A stretch of DNA of 64,000 nt from Lignipirellula cremea. Lineage in GTDB: Bacteria; Planctomycetota; Planctomycetia; Pirellulales; Pirellulaceae. A program made the position numbers and the translations under genes. Shown piece after piece: positions 16,348 to 24,055 of the stretch. Numbering within the stretch: the first letter of the stretch is position 1; each line of letters begins with the position of its first letter. The stretch covers positions 8,847,001 through 8,911,000 of the forward strand of contig NZ_CP036433.1 in NCBI RefSeq assembly GCF_007751035.1, given 5' to 3'. The notes beneath the pieces are model-generated. The model saw only the letters and a program-made list of their open reading frames with translations, was not told the DNA's origin and searched no databases.

Positions 16348-17730
16348 TCAGGCGTCGATCGCCTGCAACGCCCGGATCGACGACAACGCGGATTGCAGCG
16401 TCTTCGATTGGCGGCGATGGCGTTTCAGGGCGGCGATCAGCTCCGTAACCTGCGACGTCGACTCTCGCAGCGAAGCCTTCACCGACTCCGCCGACTCGAT
16501 GAGCGAATCGACGCTGACCGTTTCGGCCTGACTGGACTCGGCCTGTTTTGGCGGGTGCTCGGGTTTGCCAGTGATCATGGGTTTGTTCCTTTCCTGCGAT
16601 ATTGCAATGGTGTGATGGGAGGTCGGCGACTCGATGCGTGTTGCCTCGGGATCGGATGGGACGACACCGGCTTTTCCGAGGAGCGCCCAGAGGTAGGTTC
16701 GCTGCTGGTCGCGACAACAGGCGGGCGACTCTTGGCCGGTAATGTGGACACTGCGAAAACCAAGTCGCGTTGCCCGAGCCAAGTATTCCCGGTTAGTCGA
16801 AAAGCGAATCGCATCGCCCTCGCGGCTTGAACTGGTCAGCACGATTTCGGTCGGCTTGGATTCGCTGGCTTCGACAGCTCGCACCGACACCGCGCCGTTC
16901 AAATCGACCGTGACCGGTTTGTTGAACTCACCGTTCGACGGCAAACGCTGGATCGCTTTGGCTAGAAATACTGCGTCCGCATCGGACAGGTGCATGGTCG
17001 AACACGCGGCGTTTGCAGACGGAACATTCTGATCGACCTTCGGAAAGCGGGCGTCCTTATTGATCTTCAGCCAGACGCGCCAGGCCCCCGCGTGCAGGAT
17101 AAACCAGTCGTCGGATTTTCCGACATTAACGAAGGCCGCTTTCGACAGTTCAGTGCGAGTAATCACCCGCGAAGCAGGAACCAGGACTTCGCCTTCCCAT
17201 GGGAAGGCGAAGCCAGAATGAATGTAGGCCTGTCTTCCATCCGTGGCGACGACCTGCCCATCGCCACTTAGCCGGATGCAGTTGAGGGCGTACCGGGTCG
17301 GTTCGTGATCGGCAGTGTACACAGCATTGCTCAAAGCCGCCAACAGCGACGGATCGTTAGCGGTTGTGGTTGCAACCGCCGCCGGCATGACGGGTAACTC
17401 CATCAGGTCGTGCCGAATGACCTGGGGGATGCCGGCGTCGCGCCATTCCAGCACTACGTTATCGCCATCCCGGCGAATCGTGACGGAGTCGTCGCGGCCG
17501 CCTTCGCACTCGGCCAGCGCTGCCAGCGGAACCGCAAACGGCTCGAACGGCGAGTCGCCGGACACCGCATGCTCAACGGCGACATCGCCATGGCAGGCGA
17601 TGATCTTGGCCCCTTCGCGACTGGCCTGAAATCCGATCGCCGTGCGGCTGCTGCGAGATTTGATGTCAAAGGCTTGGCTGATGGTCGTGCGGATCGACCG
17701 TATCCGTTTGCGAGTTAGCGATATCAACAT
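16348..17730 (-). CDS. Sliding-clamp-like protein (DnaN fold)
   Basis: 460 residues from ATG 17730, which has a perfect AAAAAGGAGAGG site; longer in-frame starts run into the neighbouring gene. The centre carries beta-clamp features: EPTRYALNCIRLSGDGQVVATDGRQAYIHS (about 140-170, cf. R-x-x-L-N-G-V...ATDG-R/H-L in DnaN), then LVPASRVI, and a second repeat WFILHAGAWRVWLKINKDARFP (cf. the domain 3 ...G-R-FPD of clamps). The C-terminal 90 residues are helical and charged (SVDSLIESAESVKASLREST). Role inferred: an island-borne processivity or scaffold protein working with other mobile-element replication factors. It is too divergent to be the housekeeping DnaN. Confidence 0.65.
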   Translation of the reverse strand: MLISLTRKRIRSIRTTISQAFDIKSRSSRTAIGFQASREGAKIIACHGDVAVEHAVSGDSPFEPFAVPLAALAECEGGRDDSVTIRRDGDNVVLEWRDAGIPQVIRHDLMELPVMPAAVATTTANDPSLLAALSNAVYTADHEPTRYALNCIRLSGDGQVVATDGRQAYIHSGFAFPWEGEVLVPASRVITRTELSKAAFVNVGKSDDWFILHAGAWRVWLKINKDARFPKVDQNVPSANAACSTMHLSDADAVFLAKAIQRLPSNGEFNKPVTVDLNGAVSVRAVEASESKPTEIVLTSSSREGDAIRFSTNREYLARATRLGFRSVHITGQESPACCRDQQRTYLWALLGKAGVVPSDPEATRIESPTSHHTIAISQERNKPMITGKPEHPPKQAESSQAETVSVDSLIESAESVKASLRESTSQVTELIAALKRHRRQSKTLQSALSSIRALQAIDA

Positions 17731-17969
17731 CCTCTCCTTTTTGGTTGGTTGCATTTGCCCTGCGGTGGCTTGCGGCCCTGCGACCCGCCCTCTCGCGTCA
17801 GCACGTAGGCCACGGCGATCCAGACCAGGACCGTGACTGGCCCGGCGTGAATCGACGCGATCAAGCAGGCCAAGGCAAACCAACACAAATAGCGGTGGAT
17901 GGCATGCCGAAAAGCCGGGTCCGAATGGTATCCCGGCTGGTCGTTGTTGTGGTGACGGTGCTGCACCAT
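17724..17969 (-). CDS. Small membrane protein
   Basis: 81 residues from ATG 17969. It begins with a His/Asn-rich head (MVQHRHHNNDQPGYHS), then two hydrophobic segments (YLCWFALACLIASIHAG and VTVLVWIAVAYVLT) and a basic tail. The end overlaps the start of the clamp-like gene by 7 bp and the start touches the previous gene, so it is translationally coupled. Function unknown. Confidence 0.6.
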   Translation of the reverse strand: MVQHRHHNNDQPGYHSDPAFRHAIHRYLCWFALACLIASIHAGPVTVLVWIAVAYVLTREGGSQGRKPPQGKCNQPKRRGC

Positions 17970-18193
17970 CAGGCAGATCGTCGCGGCAGGAACGAGTCGA
18001 CGCCAACCACCACCGGCATCGGCTGGCCGCAATGGTGATCGTCCCAGCAGAGCACCTGACCCGGCTGGTCGTCGGGCTCGGGGTCGAAGTTCACTTCCGT
18101 CGGGTCGGCGATCGAAAAACCGCGGCGGCGGATTTCGCGCAGGTCTTCACCGGTGACGGCGCAGACGGCATCATCAAGGTCTTGTTGGGTCAT
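17969..18193 (-). CDS. Small acidic protein
   Basis: 74 residues from ATG 18193 (GGAGCAAGCG upstream). Reads MTQQDLDDAVCAVTGEDLRE IRRRGFSIADPTEVNFDPEP, then CWDDHHCGQP. The first part (TGEDLREIRRRGFSIADP) is typical of short planctomycete proteins of unknown role. It overlaps the next gene by one base at 17969. Confidence 0.65.
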   Translation of the reverse strand: MTQQDLDDAVCAVTGEDLREIRRRGFSIADPTEVNFDPEPDDQPGQVLCWDDHHCGQPMPVVVGVDSFLPRRSA

Positions 18194-18290
18194 CGCTTGC
18201 TCCAAGAGATAGAGAAACGACCGCCCCACGCAGGGCGGCCGTATAAAAACAGCCGCCCCGTTACATCCGAGGCAGAGCATCTGGTTGTTG

Positions 18291-18536
18291 TTATTTGCTC
18301 GGTGTCAGCCAGTGTCTGAGCAGCCAAGCATGTTCAGCTTTTAACGCTTGAGTTCGCGCCGGGAATGGTCCCAGCACAGGGCCATTTACGGGAGACAAGT
18401 CTGCGGTCCAGCAGCCATTGGTTGTCGGCTCCACATGGGAGCCGCGCGAGATTGTCACACGGCCCATCGCATGGAGTTCGACCGCCTCGGCGTAGATGCA
18501 GCGGACATTGCCCGTTGTTTCGATTAGCAGTTCCAC
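18291..18536 (-). CDS. Hypothetical small protein
   Basis: 81 residues starting at GTG 18536 with AAAGGAGG 7 nt upstream. Reads VELLIETTGNVRCIYAEAVE LHAMGRVTISRGSHVEPT, a compact beta-rich protein, followed by a helix KAEHAWLLRHWLT. The ribosome site, size and same-strand spacing to 18548 (11 bp) argue for a real coupled gene. Function unknown. Confidence 0.65.
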   Translation of the reverse strand: MELLIETTGNVRCIYAEAVELHAMGRVTISRGSHVEPTTNGCWTADLSPVNGPVLGPFPARTQALKAEHAWLLRHWLTPSK

Positions 18537-18547
18537 GCAAACCTCCT

Positions 18548-19492
18548 TTAACGAGGACGCCGCTGAATGTTGCGTCGGGGGCGATCAACCAGCAAACCAT
18601 CCAGGGTGGACTGCACGCCGGCGAGCTGCGTGCTTACCTGCTGACGTAGCGTCTGACTGTCGCGAAGTTGCTGCGGCTCGACGCCGCGCACCACCTGCTG
18701 CGCCCTGGAGACGAGTTCATCGAGCTGCTCGCTGGAGCCGACATTCAACTGTCGGAACCGCTGAAAGAACTCGGTCAGGTTTTCAATCGCCGAATCGCGG
18801 AACACCTTCGGCTTGCCATCCGCTTCCCCTGACAGCCGATCGCTCAAATGCTCAACCAGTTTGGCGAGTTCCTCCGTGAACGCCGCTTCCGCCAAACGCA
18901 CCGCTTCGTCGAACCTAGCTTGCACCCGCTGGCACTCTTGCTCGTAGACAGCCGGGTTGAGTTGCTGCAAGTAGCTGGGCGGCTCTACGGACGGAAAGTC
19001 ATGTTCGATGCCGAATAGGCCGATTAACGATGCCGGATAATCGGACGCATCGAACAGGTCACCCAGGCGACGGCGAGCGGCGGTACGCAACTCGTCATAG
19101 TGGCGATCGAGTTCGACCACGGCGTCGTCGAGTTCATCGCGGAACACGGCGATCTGGTGGTCGAAGGCGGTGATCGAATCCTGCCGAATGAGACGCATGC
19201 CGGGCTCCGGGTACGGCAGCGACACGCCCTTCCAATAGCTGACGGCCCGGCCCCGAATCGCCGTCACGTTCCTGTACACCGGATGCGACGTATCCAACAG
19301 CTTTTTGCCGGCGGACAGAAACTTGCCTTCGGCCCCGAACGAGTCGGCCGCCTGGTTCTTCTGGTGCGCGTTGAGCGACTTCCGCACGCCGAGCCAGTTG
19401 AAGCTCAGGCGCGCGGCGGCCATGGTCGTTCGTAGGCGATTGGCGGCAGGGGAACGAGTTTGGTTAGCGGGTTCTTCAAGCGTTGCGGTCAT
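18548..19492 (-). CDS. Hypothetical coiled-coil protein
   Basis: 314 residues from ATG 19492 (CCAGGAGAAAGTT upstream). The N-terminal part (NWLGVRKSLNAHQKNQAADSFG, AIRGRAVSYWKGVSLPYPEPGM) is conserved-looking. Residues 115-290 are largely helical with long charged heptads (VFRDELDDAVVELDRHYDEL, CQRVQARFDEAVRLAEAAFT). No enzymatic motif. It heads the minus-strand cluster 19492-15505 that includes the clamp-like protein. I recall similar proteins next to the DUF1257/DUF2997/AAA module but cannot name a role. Confidence 0.7.
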   Translation of the reverse strand: MTATLEEPANQTRSPAANRLRTTMAAARLSFNWLGVRKSLNAHQKNQAADSFGAEGKFLSAGKKLLDTSHPVYRNVTAIRGRAVSYWKGVSLPYPEPGMRLIRQDSITAFDHQIAVFRDELDDAVVELDRHYDELRTAARRRLGDLFDASDYPASLIGLFGIEHDFPSVEPPSYLQQLNPAVYEQECQRVQARFDEAVRLAEAAFTEELAKLVEHLSDRLSGEADGKPKVFRDSAIENLTEFFQRFRQLNVGSSEQLDELVSRAQQVVRGVEPQQLRDSQTLRQQVSTQLAGVQSTLDGLLVDRPRRNIQRRPR

Positions 19493-19537
19493 AGAACTTT
19501 CTCCTGGTTCTCGGAAATGAAACGATGGTGGCGTAGA

Positions 19538-20359
19538 ATGAATGCGCAAGAGTCGCCCCAAATCACTTGGCGAGCGAGACATGAAATGACAGACGGGTCA
19601 GCGATGCAACCGTTATGGTTTCCCGATTGGTGTGAGGATGTCGCCCGCAATGGCTTTCCGACAGTTCAGCAACTGCGGCGCGGTATTCTCCTCGGTTGCA
19701 TTGCTCAGTCTTTCTGGCTGGTCAAAGAGGAGCCGGTTTTTGAGCTGTTCTGGGCGGACGATATCTATCTGGACGATCAAATGGGAGGCGAACGCTGGGC
19801 GGTCGCGTTTTCCGAAGCGGGAGCGGTGGCTGTGTTCTATTCCAGTGAGTCCTCTCGTAATCCCTACCCAGAAGGAAGGCCGCCATACGACCAGTCCTGG
19901 TACTTTGAGGGAATGCCCAATCGCTTGGAGCCAGCCAAGAGAAGGGCCCTCTCGTACATGCTGGATTTGGAGTTTCGGCTTGGCGGCTCGAACGCGGTTG
20001 TAACTTCGGCGATGTGGGCGGACACAGAGGCTTTCACGGCGGTGGAATCTTGGCCGGAAGTCTTCTACCACAGTTGTTGGGCTTGCCACCAGCAGCTCTT
20101 ACCTCCCGAGGTCGCTCTCGCGGAGTGGTGGGAAGGCATGGAGTTGCCCGAGTCCGGCATCGGTGCTGCGCGATCACTCTATGAACGTCGACTTGCATCT
20201 ATGGACCCCGAAATCTTCGTCGAGCCACGGGAATGGCAGCGATACCTCGAAGTCATTGAAAGCACCCCCGATCCTCGTAAAATCGCTGCCGCTCGCGAGC
20301 TTCTAGCTGGAGTCGGCATTGTTCTCCCGGAGAACACAAACGGCGGCATTTCGCATTAG
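19538..20359 (+). CDS. Hypothetical protein
   Basis: 273 residues from ATG 19538; starts at 19520 and 19586 are also possible. The fold appears mixed alpha/beta (EDVARNGFPTVQQLRRGILLG, EPVFELFWADDIYLDDQMGG, WAVAFSEAGAVAVFYSSES). It resembles immunity/SMI-type standalone proteins in composition but lacks a diagnostic motif. It is divergent from 19492 and lies 36 bp before the receiver-like gene at 20396, so the two probably share a transcript. Confidence 0.7.
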   Translation: MNAQESPQITWRARHEMTDGSAMQPLWFPDWCEDVARNGFPTVQQLRRGILLGCIAQSFWLVKEEPVFELFWADDIYLDDQMGGERWAVAFSEAGAVAVFYSSESSRNPYPEGRPPYDQSWYFEGMPNRLEPAKRRALSYMLDLEFRLGGSNAVVTSAMWADTEAFTAVESWPEVFYHSCWACHQQLLPPEVALAEWWEGMELPESGIGAARSLYERRLASMDPEIFVEPREWQRYLEVIESTPDPRKIAAARELLAGVGIVLPENTNGGISH

Positions 20360-20395
20360 CAATGAAATGGTCGAGCAAGGTGAGAATAAATAACG

Positions 20396-20830
20396 ATGAG
20401 AATCACCATTTTGGATGACGAGCCATGTCGCCTTGAAGCCATGCAGGCGGTTCTGGATAGACTTGAAGACCCGCCGAATGTGTTTACATTCGATAATGCT
20501 CCTGACATGATCGAATGGCTCAAGGATCACTCAGCATCCTGCGATCTGATTTGTTTGGATCACGACCTGGGGCCGAATCGAACTCGCGACGGAACCGATT
20601 TCGACCCGGGCATCGGTCGAGATGTTGCCGACTTCCTAGCCAAATGCAAACCCGTCTGTCCGATCGTCATCCACACGACGAATACCGAGGCGAGGCCGGG
20701 AATGATCGCCGTACTAGAAGAGGCCGGCTGGCAAGTGGCCTACGTCTCGCCTTACGAGGACTTGCTCTGGGTGTGCGAAATATGGGCCTCCGAGGTGAGG
20801 CAACGCCTTGGCGACAGGGCGGCAGGGTAG
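20396..20830 (+). CDS. Receiver-like protein (cyclic-phosphate-processing receiver family)
   Basis: 144 residues. MRITILDDEPCRLEAMQAVL gives the acidic pocket (DDE), DLICLDHDLGPN the phosphoacceptor-like strand with the diagnostic DHDLG, CPIVIHTTNTEARPGM the switch strand, and AYVSPYED the last strand. DHDLG plus the HTTN segment is what I know of the stand-alone cPRR/cREC receiver family, seen in conflict and defence neighbourhoods, rather than of ordinary response regulators (no output domain, no KP lysine). Substrate and partner are unknown. Very likely cotranscribed with 19538-20359. Confidence 0.75.
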   Translation: MRITILDDEPCRLEAMQAVLDRLEDPPNVFTFDNAPDMIEWLKDHSASCDLICLDHDLGPNRTRDGTDFDPGIGRDVADFLAKCKPVCPIVIHTTNTEARPGMIAVLEEAGWQVAYVSPYEDLLWVCEIWASEVRQRLGDRAAG

Positions 20831-21122
20831 CTTTTGACTCTTCTACAACTCCTGGTTCCTTCTCATGCACCCGATCATTCCAGATGCACCAATGGCCGGG
20901 CGGGAGCTTTTTCTTGCGATGTTGCTCGGCCCGCGGCGACCGGAGTCCGAAACTCCGGAGACGAGAACTGCCTGTTAGACCCGCCGCCAGTATTTCCGCC
21001 CAAGACCGACGACTGGGGCTATTGGGTCACGAAGTTGATCCCGTTCGCTTCTTGGGACGTGTACGACCTGTGTACCCGTCGAACGCGAGCTTGAACTGGC
21101 CAACGATGTTAAACTAAAGCTA

Positions 21123-21869
21123 GTGTTCATTCCGCCCGGCCAGTTTCAGATGGGGAGCCCGGCGACCGAGGAAGACGGCGAAAACGATGAAGATCAAGTT
21201 GCCGTCACTCTGACTCAGGGATTTTACCTGGGGGAAACCGAAGTCACCCAAGCTCAATGGAGCGCGGTGATGGGAACCAAACCGTGGAGCGAAAAAACAT
21301 TCTCCAAGGAAGGCCCAGCCTATCCCGCGTCCTACATCAGTTGGGATGACGCCGTCGAGTATTGCACGAAGCTCACAGAGCAAGAGCAGGCGGCAGGGCG
21401 CTTGACCAAAGATTGGCGTTACGCCTTGCCCACGGAAGCCCAGTGGGAGTTTGCCTGCCGCGCCGGCACGACCACGGCTCACTATTGCGGCGATGACTCG
21501 GCGCAACTGGGCGACTATGCCTGGTTTGAAGAAAACGCCTCCGACGCAGGAGAAAAGTATGCGCACGAAGTGGGATCGAAGAAGCCGAACGCCTGGAGCT
21601 TGTACGACATGCACGGAAACGTCTGGGAATGGTGCCGGGACGCGTATAGCGAACTTCCTGGCGGGATCGACCCCGCTTCCGTCACGGGCTCGCTCCGGGT
21701 GGGCCGGGGCGGGAGCTGGAACTGCACCGCCAGGTACTGCCGGTCGGCGTTCCGTAGCTGGCTCGACCCGTCGTTCCGGGACAGCTACCTGGGCTTCCGC
21801 CTGGCCGCAGTTCCAGTCGGCGGAGCCGAGCAAGAACCGGTGAGCGGAGCCGAGAGCGAAAGCCGGTAG
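21123..21869 (+). CDS. Formylglycine-generating-enzyme-fold (SUMF1) protein
   Basis: 248 residues from a GTG. VFIPPGQFQMGSPATEEDGE, GFYLGETEVTQAQWSAVMG, PVSYISWDDAVEYC (as YPASYISWDD), YALPTEAQWEFACRAG, NVWEWCRD and GRGGSWNCTARYCRSAF ... GFRLAAV are the ordered SUMF1/C-type-lectin-fold motifs. The N-terminus begins directly at the family core, and in-frame codons upstream (ELELANDVKLKL) continue the similarity, so the gene may be truncated. The C-terminal GGSWN...GFRLA segment is the place diversified in retroelement (DGR) target proteins, but no reverse transcriptase is in the window. It may be a peptide-modifying enzyme or a ligand-binding protein. Confidence 0.8.
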   Translation: MFIPPGQFQMGSPATEEDGENDEDQVAVTLTQGFYLGETEVTQAQWSAVMGTKPWSEKTFSKEGPAYPASYISWDDAVEYCTKLTEQEQAAGRLTKDWRYALPTEAQWEFACRAGTTTAHYCGDDSAQLGDYAWFEENASDAGEKYAHEVGSKKPNAWSLYDMHGNVWEWCRDAYSELPGGIDPASVTGSLRVGRGGSWNCTARYCRSAFRSWLDPSFRDSYLGFRLAAVPVGGAEQEPVSGAESESR

Positions 21870-22136
21870 GCCGGGCATGGGCGGAGCCCCCGGACTCCGA
21901 GCTGAGCGAGAGGCGGAGCGGCAAGTATACAAATGCGTCCTGAACTGCCTGCTAGAACCGCCGATCATGGGGCGACTCTCCGCGACGACATCGAACATCG
22001 CCGCCAGCTGAGGGGCCGTCAAATACATCTGGCAGGACGCCGACATTATTGACGCCGGTCAATGTTTCATGGCAATCGCTGACTGCCCCGACGTCCGTGT
22101 CGAGGCTACTCGCGCGAAAACAACAGGCAAGCGTTG

Positions 22137-22734
22137 TCAGTTGTTCGACGAATGGCGACTCACGCGCCGCCGAGCCTTGCCGCTTCCGTCGCGGTGCCGG
22201 TAGATGCCAGGATGACTGGCGTCGAGGCACCGACCGCTCGCCCAGGTCCGCAGCCGTTCGACGGATTCGGCGGCCGTCACCGCGACGGGCACCACGTTTT
22301 GCGCAGCTTGCAGCAGCGGCACATCAAGCAATGCCGCCAGACGGCAGCAGGCCCGGATTTCCGCACCGGTGAAGTTGTCGTCTTGCGGCCGGCGCTGATC
22401 CGGGTCGATCTCGAACAGCTGGAGATAGATATGCCAGATCGCGTCCTTCTCCTCGCGGCTCGGCAGGTCGACGAAGAACACGCCGTCAAAGCGTTCGGAT
22501 CGACCGAACTCCGGCGGCAGCTTGCTGACGTCGTTGGCCGTGCAGACGACGAACACATCGCTTTCGTGATCGCTGAGCCAGCTGAGGAACGTCCCGAACA
22601 TGCGCGACGATACGCCCGAGTCGCCGCTGCCGTTGGGCCATGGCGACCAGGGCATCCTGGTGCTCATGCGATTCAATCCACAGGCCGGTGAAGCACGCGC
22701 GAACGTACTCCGCCAGCCGGTTAGTAAACGTCAT
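22137..22734 (-). pseudogene. AAA+ ATPase with internal deletion (DUF1257/DUF2997-linked)
   Basis: ATG 22734 (AAGGAG upstream) reads MTFTNRLAEYVRACFTGLWI ESHEHQDAL, the usual start of AAA ATPases found beside DUF1257/DUF2997. After about 35 codons the frame breaks near 22630. In another frame the C-terminal half of an AAA+ domain follows: GVSSRMFGTFLSWLSDHES, VFVVCTANDVSKLPPEF (sensor 1), RSERFDGVFFVDLPS (arginine-finger region) and the lid. Walker A and B, about 250 residues, are missing. The product cannot be an active ATPase. The deletion with frame change marks the module as decaying. Confidence 0.75.
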
Positions 22735-22796
22735 TGAAAACTCCTTCGTTGGACACGTTGAAAGCGGATAACAAACGCCCGTCACACTGCAAGCCG

Positions 22797-22994
22797 TTAC
22801 TCGCCCTGGCGAACCTGTTGCTGCTGCGAGGTCGTTTGATGGAACTCGGCCTTGAGTACCTCGTCGGTCTGCTGGCCAAGGGCCGATTCGATGAAGCGAC
22901 TCGCGTCCCGACATTCCGAGCCAGCGAAGCCCTTGGTCTCGACCCGCGTCTGGCCGTTGGGCGTCACGATGATTTCGATCGTCTTGCTGCTCAT
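22797..22994 (-). CDS. DUF2997 family protein
   Basis: 65 residues: MSSKTIEIIVTPNGQTRVET KGFAGSECRDASRFIESALG. This is the characteristic DUF2997 pattern (IEIIV-x-P-x-G-x-T-x-x-E-x-x-G-F-x-G-x-x-C). The family occurs with DUF1257 and an AAA ATPase in planctomycetes, cyanobacteria and plastids, and its biochemical role is unknown. Start ATG overlaps the end of the DUF1257 gene by 4 bp (22991-22994). Confidence 0.88.
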   Translation of the reverse strand: MSSKTIEIIVTPNGQTRVETKGFAGSECRDASRFIESALGQQTDEVLKAEFHQTTSQQQQVRQGE

Positions 22995-23359
22995 ACGCCA
23001 CCTCCGACGTTGACGGTCAACTTCACCGAGCCGTCTTCCAGCGACTGCTCGGTCACGGTGTGGCCTTTCTTCCGGGCCTCGATCTTCGTCCGTTCCACGG
23101 CGTATCCCTGAAGGAACCGATCAAGGTGAACCTGCTCGCCCCACCTGCCTCCGAAGTTGTCGTAGCGGAGCTGGCCGTTGACGAGGTCGCAAACGACCCG
23201 ATACCGCCAGCCGGGCAACTCCACGCCCAGGCCAATCACCGTGCCCTGGTACAGGCGATGGCTACCGATAACCGGCGACGGCAACTTCAACCGCTCGCAC
23301 GCCGCGCGCACGGCGACCAGGTCACGAACCTCAGTCTGAATCTGAACAATGTGCGACAT
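22991..23359 (-). CDS. DUF1257 (Ycf35-like) protein
   Basis: 122 residues from ATG 23359: MSHIVQIQTEVRDLVAVRAA CERL, LYQGTVIGLGVELPGWRYRVVCDL, GGRWGEQVHLDRFLQGYAVE RTKIEARKKGHTVTEQ. These are the conserved blocks of DUF1257/Ycf35, which in plastids and cyanobacteria accompanies an AAA protein (Ycf46-like). Order DUF1257-DUF2997-AAA on the minus strand is the usual one. The partner AAA gene is broken here. Confidence 0.88.
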   Translation of the reverse strand: MSHIVQIQTEVRDLVAVRAACERLKLPSPVIGSHRLYQGTVIGLGVELPGWRYRVVCDLVNGQLRYDNFGGRWGEQVHLDRFLQGYAVERTKIEARKKGHTVTEQSLEDGSVKLTVNVGGGV

Positions 23360-23810
23360 ACGCGCCTCCACAAGTCAAACTGCTGCGAGCCGACCATCGA
23401 CCCGCCAAGAAACGAAAAAAGCCTCGCGATCACCGACCAAAATCGGCAATCACGGGGCAACAGGGGCCAAAAGGCGGCTTACGGGAGCTAAGCCAATGGC
23501 CCAACTTACTTGGCGCATAAAGACCCCGGTTTTAGCTGAGAGCGGGTAATGTGGCACGTGGATTCAAAGTATCATCTCCACTGCGTTCATAGCGATTTCA
23601 AAGCACCCCGCTCCGCGTGTGCTTATAAAATCATGAGTGCTGAATGACGAAAACGACGTCACCGATCGCTGCCTCGCCGCGACCAAGTTGCCCAACCCGC
23701 AAAGGCGACGCTCCGTCGAGCCCAATCTGGTCCGGGGCGTTGCTTCGCGCTATAACTATTGGTAAGGTTCCAAATCTCGTTAGCTACTCCCCTTTCGGAG
23801 GGAAGGACGC
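23360..23810. other. Intergenic region ahead of the BREX locus
   Basis: No gene with protein-like composition is visible. The right end should carry the promoter for the helix-turn-helix gene and perhaps pglW; CTCCCCTTTCGGAGGG near 23789-23804 is a short palindrome overlapping the ribosome site of the gene at 23811. Confidence 0.5.
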
Positions 23811-24038
23811 ATGTTGCAAAGCGAAGGATTCCTCCGCGTCAAGGACGCGGCAATAGTGCTCGGCGTCTCGCCGAATACGGTCCGAGCATGGGGGGCAGAG
23901 GGCAAGATTCCTGAGTACCGGCATCCGGTCAACAACTACCGGCTTTACAAGCGAGCGGAGTTGGAGCGGATTCTGAAAAAGTTGGAGCAATCACGCTCCC
24001 CTGAAACTCCAGGGGCACGCAAAAAGCGTGCAAAATAA
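23811..24038 (+). CDS. MerR-type helix-turn-helix regulator upstream of BREX
   Basis: 75 residues. MLQSEGFLRVKDAAIVLGVS PNTVRAWGAEGKIPEYRHPV NNYRLYKRAELERIL is a complete MerR N-terminal winged helix-turn-helix, with the wing at HPVNNYRLYKRAEL, followed by a lysine-rich tail. GGAGGGAAGGACGC precedes the ATG. It lies 17 bp before the earliest pglW start on the same strand. Inferred role: transcriptional control of the defence operon. An excisionase-like role is the alternative. Confidence 0.8.
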   Translation: MLQSEGFLRVKDAAIVLGVSPNTVRAWGAEGKIPEYRHPVNNYRLYKRAELERILKKLEQSRSPETPGARKKRAK

Positions 24039-24055
24039 GGCGAGCCTTGAAGTGA

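Noticed and set aside
20834-21094. Small open frame between the receiver gene and the SUMF1-like gene
   Set aside because: Only a weak TTG start, and the N-terminal half has no protein-like pattern; left unannotated.
21123-21869. Complete diversity-generating retroelement
   Set aside because: Neither a reverse transcriptase nor a template repeat is visible in the window.
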